Shown here: piece by piece, positions 1 to 7,744 of the stretch
Position numbering within the stretch: the stretch's first letter is position 1
How the letters are laid out: every line of letters starts with the position of its first letter
Assembly: GCF_029894425.1 (NCBI RefSeq)
Contig: NZ_JARXYJ010000001.1
Span: 6,840,501 to 6,904,500, forward strand
DNA length: 64,000 nt
Direction: 5' to 3'
Source: Streptomyces sp. SAI-127
GTDB taxonomy: Bacteria > Actinomycetota > Actinomycetes > Streptomycetales > Streptomycetaceae
Notes under the pieces: generated by a model
The model's input: the letters and a program-made list of their open reading frames with translations, nothing else
Databases searched by the model: none
Told to the model about the DNA's origin: nothing
Made by a program: the position numbers and the translations under genes

Positions 1-1277
1 TCACCACGCTGCTCGACTACCACCACTCCCCGCACCGCAAGGCCACCAACGGCAAGCCCGGCGAGGGCGGCAACCGCTCCGGCAAGGACGGCCAGGACCT
101 GGTCCTGCCGGTGCCGGACGGCACCGTCGTCCTCGACCGGCAGGGCAACGTCCTCGCCGACATGGTCGGGCACGGCACCTCCTACGTCGCCGCCCAGGGC
201 GGCCGCGGGGGCCTCGGCAACGCGGCGCTGGCCTCCGCCCGCCGCAAGGCCCCCGGGTTCGCGCTGCTCGGCGTGCCCGGAGACCTCCAGGACATCGTCC
301 TGGAGCTCAAGACCGTCGCCGACGTGGCGCTGGTCGGCTACCCGAGCGCGGGCAAGTCCTCGCTGATCTCGGTGCTGAGCGCGGCCAAGCCGAAGATCGC
401 CGACTACCCCTTCACCACGCTGGTCCCGAACCTGGGCGTGGTGACCGCCGGCTCGACCGTCTACACCATCGCCGACGTGCCGGGCCTGATCCCGGGCGCC
501 AGCCAGGGCAAGGGCCTGGGCCTGGAGTTCCTGCGGCACGTGGAGCGCTGCAGTGTCCTCGTGCACGTCCTGGACACCGCCACGCTGGAGTCCGACCGCG
601 ACCCGCTCTCCGACCTCGACATCATCGAGGCGGAGCTCCGGGAGTACGGCGGCCTCGACAACCGTCCCCGCATCGTCGTCCTGAACAAGATCGACGTACC
701 GGACGGCAAGGACCTCGCCGAGATGGTGCGGCCGGATCTGGAGGCGCGCGGTTACCGCGTCTTCGAGGTGTCCGCCGTCGCACACACGGGGCTGAAGGAG
801 CTGTCCTTCGGTCTCGCCGATCTGGTCGGCAAGGCGCGGGCCGCCAAGCCCAAGGAGGAGGCGACCCGGATCGTCATCCGGCCCAAGGCCGTGGACGACG
901 CGGGCTTCACCGTGGTCCGCGAGGAGGACGGGCTGTACCGGGTGCGCGGCGAGAAGCCGGAACGCTGGGTGCGGCAGACCGACTTCAGCAACGACGAGGC
1001 CGTCGGTTACCTCGCCGACCGCCTCAACCGCCTCGGTGTGGAAGACCAGTTGATGAAGGCGGGCGCCCGCTCGGGCGACGGCGTCGCCATCGGCCCCGAG
1101 GACAACGCGGTCGTCTTCGACTGGGAGCCGACCGTCATGGCCGGTGCCGAGATGCTCGGCCGGCGTGGCGAGGACCACCGCTTCGAGGAACCCCGGCCGG
1201 CCGCCCAGCGCCGCCGCGACAAGCAGGCCGAACGGGACGAGGCGACCCAGGAGTTCGACGACTTCGAGCCGTTCTGA
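1..1277 (+). CDS. obg: GTPase Obg/CgtA (5' end outside window)
   Basis: Ribosome-associated GTPase involved in large-subunit assembly and, in Streptomyces, linked to onset of aerial mycelium. The reading frame runs in from the left edge (codons begin at base 3), so about 50 N-terminal residues are missing; 424 residues remain. Visible are the end of the glycine-rich Obg fold, then the G domain with P-loop GYPSAGKSS, switch [10 protein letters not shown] and NKID specificity motif. A C-terminal OCT domain and an acidic tail ending FDDFEPF follow. In actinomycetes obg normally follows rplU-rpmA, which would lie just outside the window. A hairpin terminator follows the stop directly. Confidence 0.97.
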   Translation, partial: TTLLDYHHSPHRKATNGKPGEGGNRSGKDGQDLVLPVPDGTVVLDRQGNVLADMVGHGTSYVAAQGGRGGLGNAALASARRKAPGFALLGVPGDLQDIVLELKTVADVALVGYPSAGKSSLISVLSAAKPKIADYPFTTLVPNLGVVTAGSTVYTIADVPGLIPGASQGKGLGLEFLRHVERCSVLVHVLDTATLESDRDPLSDLDIIEAELREYGGLDNRPRIVVLNKIDVPDGKDLAEMVRPDLEARGYRVFEVSAVAHTGLKELSFGLADLVGKARAAKPKEEATRIVIRPKAVDDAGFTVVREEDGLYRVRGEKPERWVRQTDFSNDEAVGYLADRLNRLGVEDQLMKAGARSGDGVAIGPEDNAVVFDWEPTVMAGAEMLGRRGEDHRFEEPRPAAQRRRDKQAERDEATQEFDDFEPF

Positions 1278-1281
1278 GTGA

Positions 1282-1303
1282 ATGCCGGGCGACGTCCCGG
1301 CAT
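1282..1303 (+). terminator. Hairpin terminator after obg
   Basis: Arms ATGCCGGG (1282-1289) and CCCGGCAT (1296-1303) pair perfectly around a 6-nt loop, 4 bases after the obg stop. There is no T-run, as is common for actinomycete terminators. Confidence 0.7.
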
Positions 1304-1328
1304 ACCGGAAGACAACCAACCGCCCTTC

Positions 1329-1366
1329 CTGTGAGTCGTACGGGGCAATCCGTACGACTGTCACAG
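1329..1366 (+). promoter_or_regulatory. Long 5'-UTR hairpin abutting the RBS of the FG-GAP gene
   Basis: CTGTG (1329-1333) plus AGTCGTACGG (1334-1343) pair with CCGTACGACT (1350-1359) plus CACAG (1362-1366), giving a 15-bp stem with a 2-nt bulge. Its 3' foot runs into the CAGGAGGGGG ribosome-binding site of the downstream gene. It could stabilise the mRNA 5' end or modulate translation; it could also be a second terminator for obg. Confidence 0.45.
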
Positions 1367-1380
1367 GAGGGGGACGCGGC

Positions 1381-2901
1381 ATGCGCGTACAACGAAGAGG
1401 GTGGCGCACGGGGCTCGCCGTCGTCCTGGCGCTCGGCGGGGTCGTCGCCCTGCCCACCGCCGCGGGTGCCGCGGGTGCCGCCCCTCACCAGACGCGGAAC
1501 GACTTCAACGGGGACGGCTACGCCGACCTCGCGGTGGCCGCGCCCGACGGGACCGTCGCGGGGAAGGCGAAGGCCGGGTTCGTCGGCGTGCTGTACGGCT
1601 CGGCGAGCGGCCTGAAGACCGCCACGAAGCAGGTGTTCAGCCAGAACAGCGCGGGGATACCGGGCACCGCCGAGGCGGGCGACCGGTTCGGCAGCGCGCT
1701 CACCACCGCCGACCTGGACCGGGACGGATACCCGGACCTGGTCGTGGGCGTGGGCGGGGAGGACGGCGGTTCCGGTCGGGTGCAGGTCCTCTGGGGCGGC
1801 GCCCGCGGTCTGGCGGGGGGAGCCACCCTCGCCTCCGGGTCGGCGTACGACCGGCTCGGCGCCGAGGGCCGGCTCGCGGCGGCGGACATCGACGGGGACG
1901 GCGCGAGCGATCTGCTGACCGTGGTCGCTCAGCACGACCTGTCGGCGATCGGCGGGCCCTTCACCCGCAACGGCTCGGCCACCGGGAAACGCCAGGTGGT
2001 CAAGGACAAGTACGACAGCTGTGTCCTCGACCTGGCCGTCGGCGACCTCAACGGCGACGGCGTCACCGACGTCGTCGCCACCGAGAACGACGGGGACGAG
2101 TTCGACTCCCGGCGGGTCGTGTACTGGTGGGGCACCAAGGACGGCCTCACGCCCTACACCCTCGTCTACGACATCGACGGCGCCGGACTCCAGGGCGGCG
2201 AGAACCTCGCGGTCGGGGATGTGAACCGGGACGGCTACGACGACATCGTCGTGGGCCGGGCCGTCGACGGCTACGACAGCGACCTGGACACCTACCGCGC
2301 CAAGGGCGGCCGTATCACCTGGATACCCGGCACTTCGGGCGCCCCCGACGGCGTGGCCGCGCAGTTCGTCAACCAGGACAGCCCCGGCGTGCCCGGCACC
2401 GCCGAGAAGGGCGACGGCTTCGGGACCGACGTCCAGCTGGCCGACGTCGACGGCGACGGGTACCTCGACGTGGTCACCGGCGTGCCCGGCGAGGACCTGG
2501 GCACCCCCACCGACCCGGACGCCTGGCCCGACGCGGGGTCCGTCGTGGTGCTCAGCGGCCGGGCCGACGGGCTGACCGGCGTCGGCTCCCACCAGGTGGT
2601 CACGCAGAACAGCACAGGTGTCCCGGGCACCGCCGAGAAGGGCGACGCCTTCGGCAGGGCCGTCCATCTGGGTGACGCGAACGGTGACGGACTGGCCGAC
2701 GTCGCGGTCGGCGCGCCCGGCGAGAACGCGGGCGCGGGGTCCGTGTGGTCCTTCCGCTCCCGGGGCGAGTACGTCGTGTCGCCCGGCGGTGTGCCGCTTC
2801 CGGCCACCGTCCTGGCACCGAACGGCACGTTCACCTTCGGCCACACCCTCCTCGGTACGACCGCCGCGAAGGCCCGTCTGGGCTCGGGCTTCGCCAACTA
2901 A
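1381..2901 (+). CDS. Secreted FG-GAP/VCBS repeat protein
   Basis: 506-residue exported protein predicted to fold as an integrin-like beta-propeller. The ATG at 1381 is chosen because a strong GGAGGGGG RBS lies just upstream and the product then begins with a basic stretch, a hydrophobic core and an alanine-rich Sec cleavage region (about residues 1-35). Seven calcium-loop motifs of the form D-x-(N/D/R)-G-D/R-G-x-x-D (such as DFNGDGYAD, DVDGDGYLD, DANGDGLAD) and three near-copies of PGTAE(K/A)GD(x)FG mark the repeats. No catalytic domain is visible. Family members are extracellular or wall-associated; the substrate or ligand is unknown. The frame is open further upstream, but no better start is seen. 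Confidence 0.85.
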   Translation: MRVQRRGWRTGLAVVLALGGVVALPTAAGAAGAAPHQTRNDFNGDGYADLAVAAPDGTVAGKAKAGFVGVLYGSASGLKTATKQVFSQNSAGIPGTAEAGDRFGSALTTADLDRDGYPDLVVGVGGEDGGSGRVQVLWGGARGLAGGATLASGSAYDRLGAEGRLAAADIDGDGASDLLTVVAQHDLSAIGGPFTRNGSATGKRQVVKDKYDSCVLDLAVGDLNGDGVTDVVATENDGDEFDSRRVVYWWGTKDGLTPYTLVYDIDGAGLQGGENLAVGDVNRDGYDDIVVGRAVDGYDSDLDTYRAKGGRITWIPGTSGAPDGVAAQFVNQDSPGVPGTAEKGDGFGTDVQLADVDGDGYLDVVTGVPGEDLGTPTDPDAWPDAGSVVVLSGRADGLTGVGSHQVVTQNSTGVPGTAEKGDAFGRAVHLGDANGDGLADVAVGAPGENAGAGSVWSFRSRGEYVVSPGGVPLPATVLAPNGTFTFGHTLLGTTAAKARLGSGFAN

Positions 2902-2935
2902 ACCCAAAAGATCGTCAGTCGGCAGTGTCCTGAAG

Positions 2936-2985
2936 GCCGTTGCGCCGGGATCACGTTCATCATGTGATACCCGAGTCGCAACGGC
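2936..2985 (+). terminator. Nested inverted repeat / terminator, with a possible PHO-box-like motif
   Basis: GCCGTTGCG (2936-2944) and CGCAACGGC (2977-2985) form a perfect 9-bp stem enclosing a second inverted repeat ATCAC-N9-GTGAT (2950-2968), followed by a T-rich stretch. It probably terminates the FG-GAP transcript. Inside it GTTCATC (2955-2961) and GATACCC (2966-2972), 11 nt apart, resemble the direct-repeat layout of Streptomyces PHO boxes upstream of the phosphatase gene. The match is weak. Confidence 0.5.
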
Positions 2986-3101
2986 TCTTCTGTTGTCTAC
3001 CTATTTGTCATGCACGCGAACACTCTGGTTCAACGCGCGGATCCCCCCGAAGCGTGAGCTTCAAGGGTGTCCAAGAGGTCAGCGACGCAAGGGAGTTCGC
3101 T

Positions 3102-4652
3102 ATGTACGGAGCAGCATCACCCGGCCGACGCCGCTTTCTGACCGCAGGCGCCGCCGTGCTCGGCGCCGCCGCCTCCGCCCAGCTGTGGCTGCCGGGCACG
3201 GCGCGAGCGGCGGAGACCCCGCTGCCCGACGGTGTGTTCAGCCTCGGTGTGTCCTCCGGTGACCCGTTGCCGGACGGCATCGTGCTGTGGACCCGGCTCG
3301 CGCCGGACCCGCTGAACGGCGGTGGTATGCCCGACAGGGTGGTGCCGGTGGAGTGGGAACTCGCCGAGGACCAGCGTTTCAGAAAGGTCGTCCGGCGCGG
3401 CACCGCCCAGGCCCTGCCCGCGTTCGGACACAGTGTTCACGTCGACGTACGGGGTCTGCGCGCGGGCCGTACGTACTGGTACCGCTTCCGCGCCGACGGC
3501 CAGCTCTCGCGCACCGGCCGCACCCGCACCGCCCCCGCCCGGTACACCTCCCTGGGCAGCCTGCGCGTCGCGCTCGCCTCCTGCCAGAACTGGCAGAACG
3601 GCTACTTCACGCCGTACGCCGACATGCTGGACCAGGACCCCGACGTCGTGCTGTTCGTCGGCGACTACATCTACGAGTCGGCGCCGTCGTCCGCCGGTCC
3701 GCGCCGGCACGAGGGCAGCGGGGAGCCGTACACCCTCGTCCAGTACCGCAACCGGTACGCCCAGTACCGCACCGACCCGGACCTCGCCGAGATCCACGCG
3801 AACGCGCCCTGGGTGGTCACCTTCGACGACCACGAGGTCGACAACGACTGGGCCGGCGAGATCCCGCAGGACCCCGACAAGCAGCCGCACGACGCGTTCG
3901 TGGCCCGGATGACCGCGGCCTTCCAGGCGTACTACGAGCACATGCCGGTCCGTGCGAGCGCCGTCCCCAACGGCCCGCACATCCAGATGTACCGGCGGCT
4001 GGAGTTCGGCCGTCTGGTCCGGCTGAACGTGCTCGACACCCGGCAGTTCCGCAGCGACCAGGTCACCGGTCAGGCGGCCGCCCAGGATCCCTCGCTCACG
4101 ATGCTCGGCGCCGAGCAGAAGCAGTGGCTCCTGGACGGGCTGCACGGCTCACCGGCCCGCTGGAACCTCATCGCCTCGCAGATCATGATGGCCGAGACCG
4201 ACATCCTGCTCGGCGAGGGCAAGCTCTGGTACTACGACGCCTGGGACGGCTACCAGGTCGAACGCAACGCGCTCCTGGAGGAGTTCAGAAGCGTGCGCAA
4301 CCCGGTCGTGCTCTCGGGCGACCGCCACCTCACGATGATCAGCGACCTCAAGGAGGACTACGCCGACCCGTCCTCGCGGGTGGTCGGCGCCGAGTTCGTC
4401 GGGACGTCCATCTCCAGCAACGGCGACCAGGACCAGGCCGCCTTCCACGCCCAGTGGGACCCGCTGAAGGCCGACAACCCGCACTGGAAGGTCATCGACG
4501 CCCACCGCGGCTACCACCTCTTCGACATCGACCGGCACGGCATCGACGCCCAGGTCCGGGTCGTGGACACGGTGGTCAGGCCGCAGGCGACGCCCAGCAC
4601 GCTGGCGCAGCTCCGGGTGGACGCGGGCGAGCCCGGAGTCCGTTTGGTGTGA
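3102..4652 (+). CDS. phoD: Alkaline phosphatase D (PhoD), Tat-exported
   Basis: Secreted phosphodiesterase/phosphomonoesterase that releases phosphate from organic esters, including wall teichoic acid in some species. The ATG at 3102 gives 516 residues and a clean twin-arginine signal (GRRRFLTAG, hydrophobic run, ARA cleavage site near residue 36). The PhoD N-terminal domain covers about 40-140. The metallophosphatase domain then shows GDYIYES (187-193), FDDHEVDNDW (from 241) and SGDRHL (near 405), the expected metal and phosphate ligand regions. Phosphate-starvation control by PhoP is usual for this family; only a weak PHO-like motif is visible upstream. It neighbours wall-polymer genes. Confidence 0.93.
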   Translation: MYGAASPGRRRFLTAGAAVLGAAASAQLWLPGTARAAETPLPDGVFSLGVSSGDPLPDGIVLWTRLAPDPLNGGGMPDRVVPVEWELAEDQRFRKVVRRGTAQALPAFGHSVHVDVRGLRAGRTYWYRFRADGQLSRTGRTRTAPARYTSLGSLRVALASCQNWQNGYFTPYADMLDQDPDVVLFVGDYIYESAPSSAGPRRHEGSGEPYTLVQYRNRYAQYRTDPDLAEIHANAPWVVTFDDHEVDNDWAGEIPQDPDKQPHDAFVARMTAAFQAYYEHMPVRASAVPNGPHIQMYRRLEFGRLVRLNVLDTRQFRSDQVTGQAAAQDPSLTMLGAEQKQWLLDGLHGSPARWNLIASQIMMAETDILLGEGKLWYYDAWDGYQVERNALLEEFRSVRNPVVLSGDRHLTMISDLKEDYADPSSRVVGAEFVGTSISSNGDQDQAAFHAQWDPLKADNPHWKVIDAHRGYHLFDIDRHGIDAQVRVVDTVVRPQATPSTLAQLRVDAGEPGVRLV

Positions 4653-4741
4653 GGACGTTGCCTGAGAGGGGCGTGCTCTTCATCACAGTCCCACGCTCCT
4701 CTCAGGCAACACTCAGGCGCTTCTCTTACCGTCCTCTGACT

Positions 4742-5971
4742 ATGGAGACGGACTGTACGAGTGACGACCTTCCGGTGAACGGCGTGACCGCTCCGCTGCC
4801 CGCCGGCACGCGCCTGCTGCACATCGGCCCCCACAAGACCGGCACGACCTCCATCCAGGGCGCGCTGTTCGCGGCGAAGGACCTGCTGCCCGGACACGGC
4901 GTCGTGTTCCCGGCGCACAGCAGACACCCCATGGAAGCCGCCCTGGCCGCCTGCGCGAGGCCCGCGATGATCGGCGACACCGCGCCCACCGAGAAGCACT
5001 GGACGCGGCTGCTGGAACAGGTCGAGGCCACCGGCGGGAGGACCTCGGTGATCAGCAGCGAGTTCTTCGCCGACGCCGAGGGCGACGACACGATCGCGCG
5101 GATCGTCGAGCAGCTCGGCGGGATGGGGGTCCCCCCGCTCGAGCGAAGCCGAGAGTGGGGGAGGGTCCACGTGCTGGTCACCCTGCGTCCGCTGGCGAGG
5201 ATCATGCCCTCGCAGTGGCAGCAGTACGTGCAGAACGGCCTGCGCATGGGTTACGGCGACTGGCTCACGCACATGCTGAGGAAGGCGCCGTACGAGCAGC
5301 CCAACCCCAGCTTCTGGCGCCGCCACCGGCACGACCGGCTCGTCGAGCGCTGGGCCCGGGCGGTCGGTGCGGAGCGTGTCACCGTCGTCGTGGTCGACGA
5401 CAGCGACCCCCGTGGTCTGATGCGCACTTTCGAACAACTCCTCGGGCTGCCCGAGAATCTCCTCCAGCCCGTTCCGGACACGGCGAATCGCTCTCTTACT
5501 CTCGCCGAGACCGAAATGCTGCGGAATCTTAACAAGGAATTCCGCGGCAATGGACTGCCGGACGAGTTGTATTCCAAGCTCGTCCGCAACGGCGCGGTCA
5601 TGCATATGAAGAACGCGTGCAGCCCATCGCCCGAAGACGTGAAGATCCTCACTCCCGAGTGGGCCATGGAGGCCGCTGCCGAGATCGGCGCCGAGATGGC
5701 ACGGCGTATCGGTGACCTGGGTGTGCGGGTCATCGGTGATCCCGGGCTCCTGTCCGCCGTGCCGAAGGCTCCTGCCCTGGACGGGATCCCCGCCCCGCGG
5801 ATCTCGCCCGAGGTGGCGGCACGGGCGCTGTACGGGGCGCTCGCCGCGGCGGCCGAGTCACCGGTGGGGCACACCTCGCCCGGCAAGGCGCGCACGGTGC
5901 ACCAGACGCCGTCGAAGGAACTGATGCGGGTACTGGGACACCGGTGCCTGAAGAAGCTGCGCCGCCGCTGA
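4742..5971 (+). CDS. Sulfotransferase-like protein
   Basis: 409 residues, ATG at 4742. A phosphate-binding loop GPHKTGTTS (29-37), as in PAPS-dependent sulfotransferases, follows a short beta strand, and the protein later has the typical LVTLRPLARIMPSQWQQ segment that would hold the 3'-phosphate-binding arginine and serine. It probably transfers sulfate, or is a family member with altered donor, onto a cell-surface glycan. It sits between phoD and the CDP-polyol synthase. A palindromic repeat is inserted in frame near residues 128-141 (see separate entry). The stretch around 5480-5600 uses noticeably fewer GC-ending codons than its neighbours. Substrate unknown. Confidence 0.7.
   Translation: METDCTSDDLPVNGVTAPLPAGTRLLHIGPHKTGTTSIQGALFAAKDLLPGHGVVFPAHSRHPMEAALAACARPAMIGDTAPTEKHWTRLLEQVEATGGRTSVISSEFFADAEGDDTIARIVEQLGGMGVPPLERSREWGRVHVLVTLRPLARIMPSQWQQYVQNGLRMGYGDWLTHMLRKAPYEQPNPSFWRRHRHDRLVERWARAVGAERVTVVVVDDSDPRGLMRTFEQLLGLPENLLQPVPDTANRSLTLAETEMLRNLNKEFRGNGLPDELYSKLVRNGAVMHMKNACSPSPEDVKILTPEWAMEAAAEIGAEMARRIGDLGVRVIGDPGLLSAVPKAPALDGIPAPRISPEVAARALYGALAAAAESPVGHTSPGKARTVHQTPSKELMRVLGHRCLKKLRRR
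5125..5165 (+). repeat. Palindromic repeat element inside a coding sequence
   Basis: CCCCC (5131-5135) and GGGGG (5157-5161) flank CTCG-AGC-GAA-GC-CGAG, giving a hairpin. I recall near-identical copies as a frequent dispersed element in Streptomyces genomes, mostly intergenic. Here it is read through in frame, contributing about VPPLERSREWGR to the sulfotransferase-like protein, just before a conserved strand. Confidence 0.7.
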
Positions 5972-6115
5972 ACTCCCGCACGGTCTTCGTTACTGGCAGT
6001 GCAAGATGAATGACAGGTAGCGCGTACATATGCGGTGAACGGCGGTCACCTTGCACAGCGGTAACCGCAAGTGGGACCATTTCCCCGTTCCCTGTCGCCC
6101 CGAGGTAGGTCTTCT

Positions 6116-7615
6116 GTGTCCCAGCACATCGCCAAGCCCCGTACCACCGCAGTGATCCTGGCCGGTGGTACCGGTCAGCGCGTGGGTCTCTCGATCCCCA
6201 AGCAGCTGCTGAAGATCGCCGGCAAGGCAGTCATCGAGCACACTCTGACCACCTTCGAGAAGGCCGACTCCATCGACGACATCATCGTGCTGATGGCGCC
6301 GGGTTATGTTCCGGACATAGAGAAGATCGTGGCCAAGGCCGGCTTCCGGAAGGTCAAGAAGATCATCGAGGGTGGCGCCACCCGGAACGAGACCACCGAG
6401 CGCGCCATCGCCGCCCTCGGCGAGGGCCTGGCCGAGGGCGAGGACCTCAACGTCCTCTTCCACGACGCCGTACGCCCGCTGCTCTCGCGCCGTGTGATCG
6501 ACGACTGCGTGGTCGCCCTGGAGCGCTTCCAGGCCGTCGACGTCGCCATCCCGTCCGCGGACACCATCATCGTGACGCGCACCCACGGCCTGGACGGCGA
6601 GTTCATCACCGAGATCCCGGACCGCTCCCGGCTGCGTCGCGGCCAGACCCCGCAGGCCTTCAAGCTGTCCACCATCAAGCGCGCCTACGAGGTCGCCGCC
6701 GGGGACCCCAACTTCCAGGCGACGGACGACTGTTCGGTCGTGCTCAAGTACCTGCCGGACGTGCCGATCCACGTCGTCGCGGGTGACGAGTACAACATGA
6801 AGGTCACCCAGCCCGTCGACGTCTTCATCGCCGACAAGCTCTTCCAGCTCGCCTCGACCGCGGCTCCCGAGCAGGTCAGCGACGAGGCCTACCGCGAGCT
6901 GCTCACCGGCAAGACCGTCGTCGTCTTCGGCGGCTCCTACGGCATCGGCAAGGACATCGGCGAACTCGCCGAGTCCTACGGCGCCAAGGTGTACGCGCTG
7001 GGCCGCTCCACCACCGGCACCCACGTGGAGAACCCGGAGGAGGTCGACGACGCGCTGTCCAAGGCGTACGCCGAGACCGGGCGCATCGACTACGTCGTGA
7101 ACACCGCGGGCGTGCTGCGCATCGGCAAGCTGGCGGAGACCGACAACGCCACCATCGAGGAGGCGCTGAAGGTCAACTACCTGGCCCCGGTGCAGATCGC
7201 GCGCTCCTCGTACAAGTACCTGGCGGAGACCAAGGGCCAGCTGCTGCTGTACACCTCCAGCAGCTACACCCGCGGCCGCGCCGAGTACAGCCTGTACTCC
7301 TCGACCAAGGCGGCGATGGTCAACCTGACGCAGGCCCTGTCCGACGAATGGGCGGGTGACGGCGTCCGGGTGAACTGCATCAACCCTGAGCGCACTGCCA
7401 CGCCCATGCGCACCAAGGCCTTCGGCCAGGAGCCCGCGGGCAGCCTGCTGTCCTCCGAGGCGGTGGCCCGCACCTCGCTCGACGTGCTGCTCTCCGAGCT
7501 GACCGGGCATGTCATCGACGTCCGCCAGCAGGACCCGACGGCCTCCGCGGGCCAGGCCTCCGGCTTCGAGGCCGCGCTGGCCAGTGTCCTGGACCGTCAG
7601 GACGGCGTGGCATAA
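6116..7615 (+). CDS. Bifunctional D-ribitol-5-P cytidylyltransferase / SDR reductase (CDP-ribitol synthase type)
   Basis: 499 residues, GTG start at 6116 chosen from the GAGGTAGG RBS. Residues 1-240 are an IspD/TarI-like cytidylyltransferase (LAGGTGQRVG at 15-24, DAVRPLLS, RRGQTPQAF). Residues about 265-499 are a short-chain dehydrogenase with GGSYGIG (272-278), NTAG and YSSTK (Tyr394, Lys398). The fusion matches Bcs1/Acs1 of Haemophilus, which reduces ribulose-5-P to ribitol-5-P and activates it with CTP. It would supply CDP-ribitol to the polyol-phosphate polymerases next door. It is not the MEP-pathway IspD, because of the fused reductase and the context. Confidence 0.85.
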   Translation: MSQHIAKPRTTAVILAGGTGQRVGLSIPKQLLKIAGKAVIEHTLTTFEKADSIDDIIVLMAPGYVPDIEKIVAKAGFRKVKKIIEGGATRNETTERAIAALGEGLAEGEDLNVLFHDAVRPLLSRRVIDDCVVALERFQAVDVAIPSADTIIVTRTHGLDGEFITEIPDRSRLRRGQTPQAFKLSTIKRAYEVAAGDPNFQATDDCSVVLKYLPDVPIHVVAGDEYNMKVTQPVDVFIADKLFQLASTAAPEQVSDEAYRELLTGKTVVVFGGSYGIGKDIGELAESYGAKVYALGRSTTGTHVENPEEVDDALSKAYAETGRIDYVVNTAGVLRIGKLAETDNATIEEALKVNYLAPVQIARSSYKYLAETKGQLLLYTSSSYTRGRAEYSLYSSTKAAMVNLTQALSDEWAGDGVRVNCINPERTATPMRTKAFGQEPAGSLLSSEAVARTSLDVLLSELTGHVIDVRQQDPTASAGQASGFEAALASVLDRQDGVA

Positions 7616-7640
7616 TCAGGGCCAATTAGTTTTCGGTAAA

Positions 7641-7689
7641 TTCAGGCCTCTGTGGCTGCCCGTTCCTGGTGCATTCACAGGGGCCTGAA
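7641..7689 (+). terminator. Intergenic 14-bp hairpin between CDP-ribitol synthase and first TagF-like gene
   Basis: TTCAGGCCTCTGTG (7641-7654) pairs with CACAGGGGCCTGAA (7676-7689) with one G-U pair and a 21-nt loop, in an unusually AT-rich gap. It may be a terminator, partial attenuator or mRNA-processing stem separating the two genes. Confidence 0.5.
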
Positions 7690-7744
7690 CCTTAAGCACC
7701 GTTAATTCGTAAACAACCGGCATCCCTCCCAGAGCAGGTTTTCA

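Noticed and set aside
6071..6115. Earlier ATG start for the cytidylyltransferase/SDR protein
   Set aside because: The GTG at 6116 has a good RBS and begins with the conserved region; the extension is unsupported.
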